NCBI RefSeq assembly: GCF_013170705.1
Contig: NZ_CP033334.1
Span: 3,697,501-3,761,500, forward strand
DNA length: 64,000 nucleotides
Direction: 5' to 3'
DNA from: Mesorhizobium loti
GTDB lineage: Bacteria > Pseudomonadota > Alphaproteobacteria > Rhizobiales > Rhizobiaceae
Notes under the pieces: generated by a model
The model's input: the letters and a program-made list of their open reading frames with translations, nothing else
The model's database searches: none
Told to the model about the DNA's origin: nothing
Translations under genes and position numbers: made by a program
Part shown: piece by piece, positions 1 through 10,800 of the stretch
Layout: the number at the start of each line of letters is the position of its first letter
Numbering within the stretch: the first letter of the stretch is position 1

Positions 1-2607
1 CTCGCGCTTGCCATCAGGGTCGACGGCGATCAGGCTGAACTTGGCCGTGCCGCCCTGCGGCACTTCACCATCGGCGAAGTCCGGTCTGATGCCGATCATA
101 TGGCCTTGCGGACGGATGCCGATGTTGAGCGAGCGTTCGATGGCGCGGCCACCGGTTTCGCGCATGCGCACCGCCACCTTGCCGTCGACCAGCTTGGTGG
201 TCGAGGGCAATTGATCGACGGAGATCGGGAAGGTCGCCTTGCCGTCATCGCCAACCACGGGCAGGTTGGTGAGCGGCGTTACCGTCGGCTCCGCCGACTG
301 CTCGTCGGCGAGGCCGAAGGAAAAGTTGGGGAAGCGGTCCCAGTCGCGCGACGTCGACAGCGTCAACTCGCCTTCCAGCGCCAGGCCCGCCGCCGGCGCG
401 CCATAGAGGAAGCGGCCGTCAATGTTGATGTTGGCGGTTTCTCCCCGCGCGATTTCCTGCTTGTCGGCCTTCATGTCGAATTCGATGCGATCCGGCACGA
501 AATCCTCGACCAGGAACATCTGGCTGGCGACCGCCGTCTGCTTCGGGTCGGTGTGGATCGATACCGACCAGGTGCCGCGCATGGCGTTGGGTTCAAGCGG
601 CAGGTCGACGGCATGGCCGCCGGCCGAGGCGCCGTCGCTGACGATGCGGCGATCCTCGACGCCGTCGGGGCGCGAGAAGATGAAGGTGAGCGGCAGGTTC
701 TCGACCGCCTTGGCGGCGCCGTCGCGGGCAAGGGCCGCGACATGGACATCCTCGCCGGCGCGGTAGATGCCGCGCTCGGTCCAGGCGTAGACGTCCAGCG
801 CACCGGGCGCCGCGCGCCCGGTGACGCCGCGGTCGGACAGGTCGAAGCCGGCCTTGGACATGTCGAGGAAGACGAAATCATTGTCGCCCTGCTTGGCCAT
901 CAGCACGGCCGGCACCATGCCGCCGTCGCCGCGGGTGAGGCCGGGATTGAAGACGGCGTGACCGTCGGCATCCGACGTCGCGGTGCCGAGAACCTCGTTG
1001 TTGCGGGCAACCAGCGTCAGTTCGGCGCCGGCGATCGGCTTGGCGGAACCCAGCGAACGGGCAAAGACGTTGAGCCCGTCCTGGCCGGTATAGGTCGACA
1101 GGCCGATGTCGGAGACGACGAACCACTGCGTGGCCATCGAATTGTAGTCGTCGCTCTTGCCGTTGACGGCCTGGGCGGTCAGCACATAGACGCCGGGCTT
1201 GCGTTGCGGCAGCGCTTCGTCGACCGGAAAGGAGGTGGTGACCTCCTTGTTGAGGTCGTTGACGATGTCGAGCTGACCTTGCCAGACCGGCGCGCCCATC
1301 TGCTCGGAAATGTTGGAGATGTCATAGCCGTCGAGCTGGTGCAGGAACTGGTAGCCCGACAGAAGCTGCGCGAGCGACCGGTCGCCGATGCGGTAGAGCT
1401 TCATTTCGGCGGCGTTCATGTTGACGGTGACGACCGGAATGCCACGGCGCGCGCCGGCCGGCAGCACGAAGCTGTCGCCGGTGAAGCGGGCGGACGGAGC
1501 GCGATCCTGCACATAGATCGACAGCACCACGGGTGCGGCGGTCACTTCGCCAATTGCCGCCGGCAGGCCGGCGCGGAAGGTAACGTCGTAGTGCTGGCCG
1601 TGTTCGAGCCCTTCGATGCAGATCTGCTTGTCCTTGGCCTCGACGCCCTTCGGCGGAGCGTTGTCGACGGTCACGAACTGCGCGTAGTCGACACCGGTCT
1701 TGACCAGTTCCTCGGAGAATTGCGCGCAGATGCGCGGCGCGCTTGTGTCGGCATCGACGCTGTGGTCGATCACGCGGAAACCCTTGCGGGCCTTCAGATC
1801 GGCATAGTCGGCCTGGACGGCCGGCGACGTCACCAGCGCAAGGCTCGCCTCATAGGCCTGCAGCGCCGGCCGGTAGAGATCGCGCTTGTCGAGGCCGGCG
1901 CCGAGCTGTGCCAGCACGTCGGCGCGGGTCTTGGTGGTGCGCAAGAGCTTGTAGGCGTTGAAGGCGGCCGAAGTGGCGTTCATCGGCAAGGTAGACGTTT
2001 CGGAGGTGTTGGCGGCGGGCTGCACGGCCAGCGTTTCGCGCGCCAGATTGAGCCAGAGCTGGCCATCATCGGGCATCACCGAGACAGCGGCCTCGTATTT
2101 CTGCATGGCGGAGCGATGGTCGCCGGTCTGCACGGCCTGCTCGGCGGAGCTGATCAGGGCCGCCATGCCTTCGGTCGGCTTGTCATAGGCCGGGCCAAGC
2201 AGCCTGTTGCGGTATTGCTGCGCCTGATCGGCCATCCAGTTGGGGAAGAAGGCGAGTTCCGGCGGCGCGCCGATATCCGGATCGCCGTCAATGTTGACGA
2301 TCTTGCCGGCAACTGCTCCGTTGAACGGCTTCAGCTGGTTGTAGTCGGATTTGAGGAAGCACCATTTGGCCTTGGTGTTGTAAGTGAAGGCGCGGCAGGC
2401 AGGGTCGCCAAGGCATGTTGTCTTGCACTGGTCGAGGGTGACATTCTGGTCGGATCGCAGGTCGAAGCCGAAATAATCGGAATTGTCGGTCGTTGCGATT
2501 CGCCGGGCCTCGGCCGCTTGCGCGACGTCGTTCCAGGCCAAGGCATTGGCCCAGGCGAAGAAAAGAAGGATCAGAATCGACAGACCACGAGCCGTGCGCA
2601 TTGCCAT
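1..2607 (-). CDS. Alpha-2-macroglobulin family protein with N-terminal PAN/Apple domain (3' end outside window)
   Basis: Large envelope protein of the bacterial alpha-2-macroglobulin (YfhM/YfaS-like) family, thought to act as a periplasmic protease trap. The reading frame is open for 869 codons from an ATG at 2607, with a GGAGGG ribosome site just upstream, and runs off the left edge, so the bait and any thioester region are not visible. Residues 1-32 are a signal peptide. Residues about 42-100 form a Cys-rich PAN/Apple-like domain (CKTTC, ACRAF, KWCFLKSD). Residues about 140-250 look TPR-like, and macroglobulin MG repeats follow. It is transcribed divergently from tamA. The 921-residue open frame on the other strand is an antisense shadow. 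Family assignment is confident; the function in this organism is inferred. Confidence 0.88.
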   Translation of the reverse strand, partial: MAMRTARGLSILILLFFAWANALAWNDVAQAAEARRIATTDNSDYFGFDLRSDQNVTLDQCKTTCLGDPACRAFTYNTKAKWCFLKSDYNQLKPFNGAVAGKIVNIDGDPDIGAPPELAFFPNWMADQAQQYRNRLLGPAYDKPTEGMAALISSAEQAVQTGDHRSAMQKYEAAVSVMPDDGQLWLNLARETLAVQPAANTSETSTLPMNATSAAFNAYKLLRTTKTRADVLAQLGAGLDKRDLYRPALQAYEASLALVTSPAVQADYADLKARKGFRVIDHSVDADTSAPRICAQFSEELVKTGVDYAQFVTVDNAPPKGVEAKDKQICIEGLEHGQHYDVTFRAGLPAAIGEVTAAPVVLSIYVQDRAPSARFTGDSFVLPAGARRGIPVVTVNMNAAEMKLYRIGDRSLAQLLSGYQFLHQLDGYDISNISEQMGAPVWQGQLDIVNDLNKEVTTSFPVDEALPQRKPGVYVLTAQAVNGKSDDYNSMATQWFVVSDIGLSTYTGQDGLNVFARSLGSAKPIAGAELTLVARNNEVLGTATSDADGHAVFNPGLTRGDGGMVPAVLMAKQGDNDFVFLDMSKAGFDLSDRGVTGRAAPGALDVYAWTERGIYRAGEDVHVAALARDGAAKAVENLPLTFIFSRPDGVEDRRIVSDGASAGGHAVDLPLEPNAMRGTWSVSIHTDPKQTAVASQMFLVEDFVPDRIEFDMKADKQEIARGETANINIDGRFLYGAPAAGLALEGELTLSTSRDWDRFPNFSFGLADEQSAEPTVTPLTNLPVVGDDGKATFPISVDQLPSTTKLVDGKVAVRMRETGGRAIERSLNIGIRPQGHMIGIRPDFADGEVPQGGTAKFSLIAVDPDGKRE

Positions 2608-2887
2608 AACACCCTCCAGACAAGTGCAGACGTCCCGGCATGTTCAAGCTTCAGTCGAGCTTGTCAACGCGCGGACGCGGCAGGTTCCACCTGCCAACGG
2701 TTTATTTTCCGGCCAAGGACCGGTATGCGGACAGTAACCTCCATAGGACAGGGGATCACGCTTTCTTGCGGAAACGCAGAAGGTGTGAATTCCAAGCCCG
2801 TCCTATTTCAGACAATTGGATTGTGGCCCCTTTACGTGCGCTTCAGAACTTCATTCCAATTTTAGTTTTGTAACCTAGGTTGTCTTA

Positions 2888-4816
2888 ATGCCAGCGCATG
2901 AAAAGCAGATGTCAGGAGGGACCGCGCCAGGGCGCGTTCTTTCGCGCGCCCTGCTTTTGGCCATGATCTGCTCGACCGTGCTGGGCGCCGAATCAAGGTC
3001 CGCGGCTGCGTTCGAGCTTTTCGGAATCAAGCTTTGGGGGTCGTCCAACGACGAGGACGCCGACATTGTCGACCCGCTGCGCTATGCCGTGACCATCACG
3101 GTGCCCGATGCGGACAAGGATCTTGTCAAGAAGCTCGAGAACGCCTCGGCGCTGAAGGGCGACGAGGATCGGCCGGTCTCCGGCTCGCTCGGGCTGATGG
3201 CGAAGGCGCGCAGCGACCGCGAACAGCTGGTCGCCGCGCTTTATGCCGATGCCCGCTACGAAGGCGTGGTTACCATCACCGTCGACGGCAAGCCGCTCGA
3301 CGAACTGCCGCCGGACGCCGAATTCAAGGGCCCACAGCCGATTCCAGTGGCGATCAATATCGCGACCGGCCCCAAGTTCACTCTCGGCGATATCAGGCTG
3401 GAAGGGGACGCGGCGGGGCTGATGAGCGCCGATTACGGCCTGATATCGGGCGGCGACGCCGGGTCGGGCGCGGTGCTGAAGGCCGAGGCGCTGATCGTGC
3501 GCACGTTGAAAGAACAGGGCAGGCCGCTCGCCAAGGTGACCGGCCGGCAGATCGTCGCCGACCATGCCACCTCGACGCTCGACGTGACGCTGACGGTCGC
3601 GGCAGGCCCCGTCGCCGGCTATGGCGCGACCACGGTGGAAGGCACCGAGAAGGTCGACCGCGACTTCACCGAATACATGACCGGGCTGAAGCGCGGCCGG
3701 CAGTACTCGCCGCAGGAGATCAGCGATGCGCGCGACAGGCTGCTGGCGCTCGAGGTTTTCAACAGCGTGACCTTCAAGGAGGCCGACAAGCTCGATGCCG
3801 ACGGCAACATTCCGATCGGCGTCCAGGTCAGCGAGCGCAAGCCGCGCTATTTCGGCCTCGGCGGCACCTTCTCGAACACGGAAGGCCTCGGCCTGGAAGG
3901 CTATTGGGGACACCGCAACCTATTTGGTCACGCGGAAAAGCTGCGCATCGATGGCGCCATCAGCGGCATCGGCAGCAACAATCTGTCCGATCTCAACTAC
4001 AATGCCGGCATCATGTTCGAGAAACCCGGTGTGATCGGGCCCGCGTCGAAGTTCTTTGCCGGCGTGAAGACCGTACTCGAGCATCCCGACGCCTACGACC
4101 ATTTCTCGGTCAAGGGCAGCACCGGCCTGTCCTATGAGCTCGACAAGAAGCAGACCGTCTCGGCTGAGGTGGCGCTCGACTATTCCAGGATCACGGATGC
4201 GTTCGGCAAGCACACCTACCTGATCGCCAGTGTTCCGCTGCAATATGTCTATGACAACAGGGACAGCAGGCTGAACCCGACCAGGGGCTTCCGGGTGCTG
4301 GCCTATGCCGAGCCGAGCTACGACATCATGAGCGGGGCCGCCTTCCTCAAGCTCAAGGGAGAGGGATCGGCCTATCAGTCGCTGGATACGGCCTCGAAGT
4401 TCGTGCTGGCCGAGCGCGTCGCCGTCGGCTCGATCGTCGGCACCGGGCTCGAGAACGTTCCGGCCGACCGGCGCTTCTACTCCGGCGGCGGCGGTTCGGT
4501 GCGCGGCTATGCCTATCAGGGCATCGGCCCGAAAGACTTCACCGGCCAGCCGATCGGTGGCCTGTCCTTCTTCGAGACCTCGGTGGAGATGCGCATCGCC
4601 GTCACCGACACGATCGGCATCGTGCCGTTCGTCGACGCCGGCACGGTGTCGACGAAGTCGGTTCCGAACTTCTCCGACGTCAAGGTCGGCGCCGGCGTCG
4701 GCCTGCGCTATGTGACGCCATTCGGGCCGCTGCGCATCGATGCCGCGGTGCCGCTCAACCGCGATCCCAGTGATCCGCATTTCGGCATCTATGCCGGCAT
4801 CGGGCAGGCGTTCTGA
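2888..4816 (+). CDS. tamA: Autotransporter assembly factor TamA (Omp85 family outer-membrane protein)
   Basis: Outer-membrane half of the translocation and assembly module. An Omp85 beta-barrel with POTRA domains works with TamB in outer-membrane protein or lipid traffic. The 642-residue product has an N-terminal export signal ending near residue 41 (SAAAFELFG), a POTRA-containing region to roughly residue 310, and a C-terminal bacterial surface antigen barrel ending in IYAGIGQAF with the typical terminal Phe. Length fits alphaproteobacterial TamA. The stop is one base before the ATG of tamB, so the two are co-transcribed. The start at 2888 has a weak ribosome site; an ATG at 2909 is an alternative that leaves most of the signal peptide intact. 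Confidence 0.93.
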   Translation: MPAHEKQMSGGTAPGRVLSRALLLAMICSTVLGAESRSAAAFELFGIKLWGSSNDEDADIVDPLRYAVTITVPDADKDLVKKLENASALKGDEDRPVSGSLGLMAKARSDREQLVAALYADARYEGVVTITVDGKPLDELPPDAEFKGPQPIPVAINIATGPKFTLGDIRLEGDAAGLMSADYGLISGGDAGSGAVLKAEALIVRTLKEQGRPLAKVTGRQIVADHATSTLDVTLTVAAGPVAGYGATTVEGTEKVDRDFTEYMTGLKRGRQYSPQEISDARDRLLALEVFNSVTFKEADKLDADGNIPIGVQVSERKPRYFGLGGTFSNTEGLGLEGYWGHRNLFGHAEKLRIDGAISGIGSNNLSDLNYNAGIMFEKPGVIGPASKFFAGVKTVLEHPDAYDHFSVKGSTGLSYELDKKQTVSAEVALDYSRITDAFGKHTYLIASVPLQYVYDNRDSRLNPTRGFRVLAYAEPSYDIMSGAAFLKLKGEGSAYQSLDTASKFVLAERVAVGSIVGTGLENVPADRRFYSGGGGSVRGYAYQGIGPKDFTGQPIGGLSFFETSVEMRIAVTDTIGIVPFVDAGTVSTKSVPNFSDVKVGAGVGLRYVTPFGPLRIDAAVPLNRDPSDPHFGIYAGIGQAF

Positions 4817-4817
4817 C

Positions 4818-7800
4818 ATGAAGACGGTCCGGCGCATCCTTCGCATTGTTCTCTACACGCTGCTGATTGTTGTCGCGGGCGCGATCGGCGCACTCGTTGT
4901 CCTGACCAAGACCGAGCGCGGGCGCGACAATCTCGCCGGCATCATCTCGCGGCTGGCCTCGAGCGACGACCGCAAGGTCACGGTCAGCGGCATCGACGGC
5001 ATCTGGTCGGGCGCGCTCAGCGTCGATCATGTCGTGCTGGAAGACCGCAACGGGGCCTGGCTGGTGGCGCGCAAGGTCGCCGTCGACTGGTCGCCGCTGG
5101 CGCTGCTGTCGAAGAGCTTCAGTGCCGACCGCATCGCGGCCGAGCGCATCGAATTGGCACGCCTGCCGGTGGCCGGGACGCAACAGCCGGCGCCGAGCGG
5201 CGGCACGGCGACGCTGCCGGTTTCCATCGACATCAAGCAGATCGACCTGCCGGAAATCGCGCTTGGCCAGCAGCTGGCCGGCAGCGGCATCGCCGAACTC
5301 GCCGCCAAGGGGATGCTCAAGGCCGACGCGGCGCCGCTGGCGGTCGAGACCAGGCTCAACGTCACCCGCCATGACGGCAAGCAAGGCAATGTCGATGCGA
5401 ACATCCACTTTGCGCCAACCGACAACAGGCTCGACCTCGAGTTCAAGGCTTCTGAGCCCGCAGGCGGCATCATCGCCAACCTGCTCAAGCTGCCCGATAC
5501 GCCGCCGGTCGATATAACCGTCTCAGGCACCGGGCCGCTCGCCAATTGGAACGGCATTGCCACGTTCACGGTGGATGGCGAGATCGTCACTCAGCTGACG
5601 GGCCGCCATCAGTCGACCGACAAGGGCAGCCACGTCGAGGCCAAGGGTGACGGCGATTTTGCCCGCTTCCTGCCGGAGAACTTGAAGCCGCTGTTTGCCG
5701 GCAAGACCAGTTTCGATGTCGCGGGCACCGCGACATCGGCCGGCGGCATCAGTGTCGACCGGGCCAGCATCGAAAGCGATGCCGTGCATGGCACAGCGAC
5801 CGGCATCGCCGATCCGGCCGGCGCCAGCGACCTGTCCGTGGAAATTGCCGCCAAGGGCGCGCCTGTGCGGATCACCGTGGGAAGTGCCGCGCAACCGATC
5901 ACGCTGGCGATCAGAAACGCGACCGCGCGCGCGTTCGGCGACGGCAAGGCGCCGATCGTCGACATCGGTGCCTCGCTGGCTTCGGTGGTGGCGGGCGGCA
6001 CGCAACTGAACGACCTTGCGGCGCAGATCCATTCCGACGGCTTCGACATCCAGAATCGCTCCGGGCCGGTCGCCGTCAAGCTGACGGCGGGCGGGCTGAA
6101 GACCGACGTGGCGACGCTGGCGCCGCTGGTCACCGGCAAGGTCGATGTCGATCTCGCCGGATCACTGAGCAAGGATGCCATCATCATCGACCAGGGCACG
6201 CTGCGTTCCGATGCGCTCAATGCCTCCCTGACGATGACGGTGGCGCTCGCGGACCTGTCGATGCAGCTCAAGATGAATGCCGATGCGGTGTCGACCGCCT
6301 TGCCGCCGCAGATCAGCTCGGTGCTCGGCGAGCGGGTGAAATTCTCGGCCGCCGCGACGCGCGATCCGCAAGGGGCCTTCGCCGCCAATTCGATCTCATT
6401 GACCTCCGGCACGCTCACCGCCAGCGGCACCGCCAGCGCGCAAGGCTCCGACATCCAGGCCGACATCAAGGGCACGCTCGGCGACGTTTCGGTGCTATCG
6501 CCGATGGTCGGCGTGCCGGTCGCCGGCGGCGTCGATTTCGCGCTGTCGGCCAGCGGCGCCAGGACAGCCCCGGATTTCACCGTCTCCGCCAATAGCGACA
6601 GCCTGACGGCCTCGGGCCGCACGGTGAAGGCGATCAAGCTGACGGCAAGCGGCAAGGCCGACATAGCGAGCCCTTCCGCCGATGTTTCGCTGACCGGCGC
6701 CGTCAACGATCAGCCGCTCGACGTCAAGGCGGCGCTGGTGACGAGCGAGGGCAAGCGGTCGATCAACGGCTTCCTTATCTCGCTGGGCGACAACAAGGTT
6801 TCGGGCGACCTGGCACTGGATGACAAGTTCATGCCCCTGGGCACGCTGACGCTCGCGGCACCCGCAATCGACCAGTTGGCGGCACTCGCCGGGCAGGCGG
6901 TGACGGGTGATATCAACGGCACCATCAATTTCGCCAAGGACGGCGAGACGCCATCGGTCACCATCGATGCCAGGAGCACCTCGATCGCGCGTGGCGAGGT
7001 GACCGCCAAGGCGATCGCCGTCAACGCGCTGATCGCCAACTATCTCAAGGCGCCGGCGATCTCGGGCACCATCAAGGCTGACTCGGTCACGTCGGGCGCC
7101 ACCGAGATCAGCGGCATCGGCGTCGACCTGAAGCGCGACGGCGACTGGACCAATTTCACCGGCGGCGCGACGATAGCGGGCATTCCGGCGACAGCGGCCG
7201 GCCGGGTCAAGATCGCCCAGGGCACCACCAGCGTCGAGATCGCCTCGGGCGAAGCGACGATGCGCGGCATCAAGGCGGCAATCGCCCAACCCTCGACACT
7301 GACCATCGCCAATGGCACCACCAGCATCGAGAAGCTGGCGCTCGACATTGGCGGCGGCGCGGTGACGTTGTCGGGCAGCGCCGGCCAGACGCTCGATCTC
7401 GCCGCGCAGTTCTCGGCGCTGCCGGCGGCGCTTGCCAATGATTTTGCGCCCGGCCTCGATGCCGTGGGTACGCTCGGCGGCACGGCGCAGGTGACGGGAA
7501 CGCCAGCCGCCCCGGACGTTCGGTTCAGCGCGCAGCTTGCCGGCGCCGAAACCAGCCAGACCCGTCAGGCCGGGCTTGGGCCGCTCGCGGTCGATGCGGC
7601 CGGCAGCTACACCTTGGCCGGCGGCGTCGCCCTCGACCATGCGACGCTGTCCGGCGACAAGATTTCCGGCACGGCCGCCGGCACCATCAATCCGAACGGC
7701 GCCAGCGATTTTGCGCTGGATCTCACCTCGTCCGGCCCCAGCCTGCCGCTGACCGTCGGCAGCGCCGAGAGTCCCGTGAAGATCGAGGTCAAGTCCTTGT

Positions 7801-10800
7801 CGGCAAAGGTGGCGGGGGAGAGCACCAAGGCTCGCCTGGATGTCTCCGCGATCCTGCCTTCGGTCGTCACCAGCCCGGCGAGGGTGGACGGACTTGTCCT
7901 GGCGCTGCATTCGGACGCTTTCGATCTCAAGAACCGCGCCGGAGCGGTTTCCGGCACGGTGTCGGTGGACAAGGTCGGCCTCGACAATGCGGCGATCGCG
8001 CCGCTGATCGCCGGCAAGGTCACGGCCGCTCTCAATGCCCGGCTGAGCGCCGATTCCGTCGCGATCGACAGCGGCTCGCTCAAAAGCGATGCGCTCAACA
8101 GCCAGGTTGCAGGGCAGGTATCGCTGCGCGACGGCACCATCGACCTCAAGCTCAATGCGGATGCTCCGTCATCGGCCTTGCCGGCCGCGGCGCGCGGCAT
8201 GCTCGGTGAACGGGCACAGATCAGCGCCACGCTGAAACGCGATCCCAGCGGCAGCATCAATGTCGATGGGCTGAAGCTGGTCTCCGGCGCGCTGACCGCC
8301 GGCGGGCAAGCCAGCCTTGCCGACAACAAGCTGGCCGCCGACATCAAAGGCGCGCTGAGCGACATCTCGCTGCTATCCAAGGATGCCAAGGGCGCCATTG
8401 CCTTCGCTCTGAACGCCCAGGGGCCAGCCATCGCGCCCGACCTGTCGCTGACGGTCAACAGCGATCGGCTGCTGGTGGCGGAGCGCGAGATCACCGGCCT
8501 GAGGCTCACGGCCACCGGCAAGGCCGATGCCGCCAACCCGGCGGCGAATGTGCAACTGACCGGGAATGTCGCGGGACAGGCCCTGCAAGGCAGCGCGGTG
8601 CTGGCGACGGCGGACGGCAGGAGCGCCATCAACGGCCTCCTCCTGTCGCTGGGCCAGAACAAGATCTCCGGCGATCTGGCGCTGGACGACAAGTTCGTGC
8701 CCGAAGGCACGATCTCGCTCGACCTGCCCGATATCGGCCCGCTCGCCGCGCTGGCGCTGGAAAAGGCCGAAGGCGATGTGCGCGGCACGATTGCCTTCAC
8801 CAGGAATGGCGCCGCACCCCAGGTTGCCATCAAGGCGGCCACCGCCTCGATCACGCGCGGCGACCTGCAGGCGAAGGCCGTCTCCATCGACGCGCTGATC
8901 GCCAACTATCTCGCCGCGCCGGTGATCTCGGGCAAGATCCGTGCCGACAGCGTCATATCGGGCGGCACCGTGATCAGCGGCATCGATGTCGATCTGAAGC
9001 GCGATGGCGACTGGACCGGCTTTTCCGGCGGTGCCACGGTCAAGGGCATTCCGGCCAAGGCCGCAGGCCGCGTGAAGGTGGCCAATGGCACGACCACGAT
9101 CGAGCTCGCCTCGGGCCAGGCGACCATCCAGGGCATCAAGGCGGCGATCGCCCAGGCGTCGACCGTCAGCATCGCCAACGGCACGACGACGCTCGACCGG
9201 CTGGTGCTCAATCTCGGCGGCGGCACGGCGACGGTCACCGGCAAGATCGGGCAGGCGATCGACATCAACGCGACGCTGGCGCGGGTGCCGATGTCGCTCG
9301 CCAACAGCTTCTCGCCGGGCCTCGACGCGGCGGGTTCGATTTCGGGCACGGTGAAAGTGACCGGCGCGCCGGCCAGTCCGGCCGTGGCCTTCAACATCGA
9401 TGCGACCGGCGTGCAGACGTCGCAGACCCGCGGCGCCGGCGTCGGCGCGGTAAGCGTTTCGTCGTCCGGCACTTTTGCCGGCAACAAGCTGACCTTAAAC
9501 GCCAATGTCAGCGACGGAGCCGGCCTTGGCCTCAAGGGCGGCGGCACGGTGACGACGGGGGGCACGCCGGCGCTGGTGCTCGACTTCAATGGCGCCGTGC
9601 CATTCGGCCTCCTCAGCCAGAAGCTTGCCGCGCAGGGCCTGGCGCTGACGGGAACCGCCAATGTCAATGTCCAGGTGCGTGGCCCCGCGACGTCGCCCGT
9701 CATCGGCGGCAGCGTCAGCACCTCGGGCGCGCGGCTCGTCGATGCGCGCTCGGGCCTGGCCGTCAACGATCTCACGGCCGATGTCTCGATCGGCGGCGGC
9801 GTCGCCAGGATCAACCGGCTGACCGGGACGCTATCGACGCGCGGCAGCCTGTCGGCGAGCGGCACGGTCGGCATCGACCCGGCGCAAGGCTTCCCGGCCG
9901 ACCTTTCGATCAAGCTGACCGACGGCCGCTATACGGATGGACGCGTTGTGACCGCCAATCTCGGCGGCGACCTGACGATCAAGGGGCCGCTGACATCGGC
10001 ACCGGCGATTGCCGGTACCGTCAATCTCGCCAAGACAGTCATCACGGTTCCGGACAAATTGCCGGGCTCGCTCTCGGCGCTCGACGTCAAGCACAAGAAC
10101 GCGCCAAGCGCCGTCAAGGCGCAGGACAAGGCGCTGCGCCCGGCGACGACCAGCGGCAAGAGCGGCGGCAGCGGTCTCGCGCTCGATGTCACCGTCAATG
10201 CGCCGAACCAGATATTCATCCAGGGCAGGGGCGTCGATGCCGAACTCGGCGGTTCGCTCCGCCTGACCGGCCCGGCTTCTTCGCCGCAGGCGGTCGGCAC
10301 CTTCACCCTGCAGCGCGGCAGGCTGTCGATCCTGGGCAAGCGGCTGACCTTCACCGAGGGCACTGTCGGCTTCTCCGGTTCGCTGGTGCCCTATCTCAAC
10401 CTGACGGCGACCACGACGACGACCGGCGCCACCGTCACCATCGTGGTGTCGGGCGAGGCGACCAACCCGAAATTCACCTTCTCCTCGGTGCCGGCGCTGC
10501 CGGAGGACGAGGTGCTGGCGCAACTGATCTTCGGCCGGTCGATGTCGAACCTGTCGCCGCTGCAGATCGCGCAGCTTGCCGAAGCCGCCGCGCAATTGGC
10601 CGGCGTCGGCGGCTCGACCTCGCTGCTCGAGAACCTGCGCAGCGCCATCGGCGTCGACGATCTCGATGTGACCACGGACAGCAAGGGCGGGACGGCGGTG
10701 TCAGCCGGCAAATACCTGAACGACCGCACCTATGTGACCATCCAGAAGGGCGACAAGCCGGGTTCGGGCAAGGCGACCATCGACCTCAATGTCGGGCGTG

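Noticed and set aside
100..2865. 921-residue open frame on the plus strand
   Set aside because: It is antisense to the alpha-2-macroglobulin gene, whose minus-strand frame has a signal peptide, ribosome site and recognisable domains. In GC-rich DNA such shadows are common.
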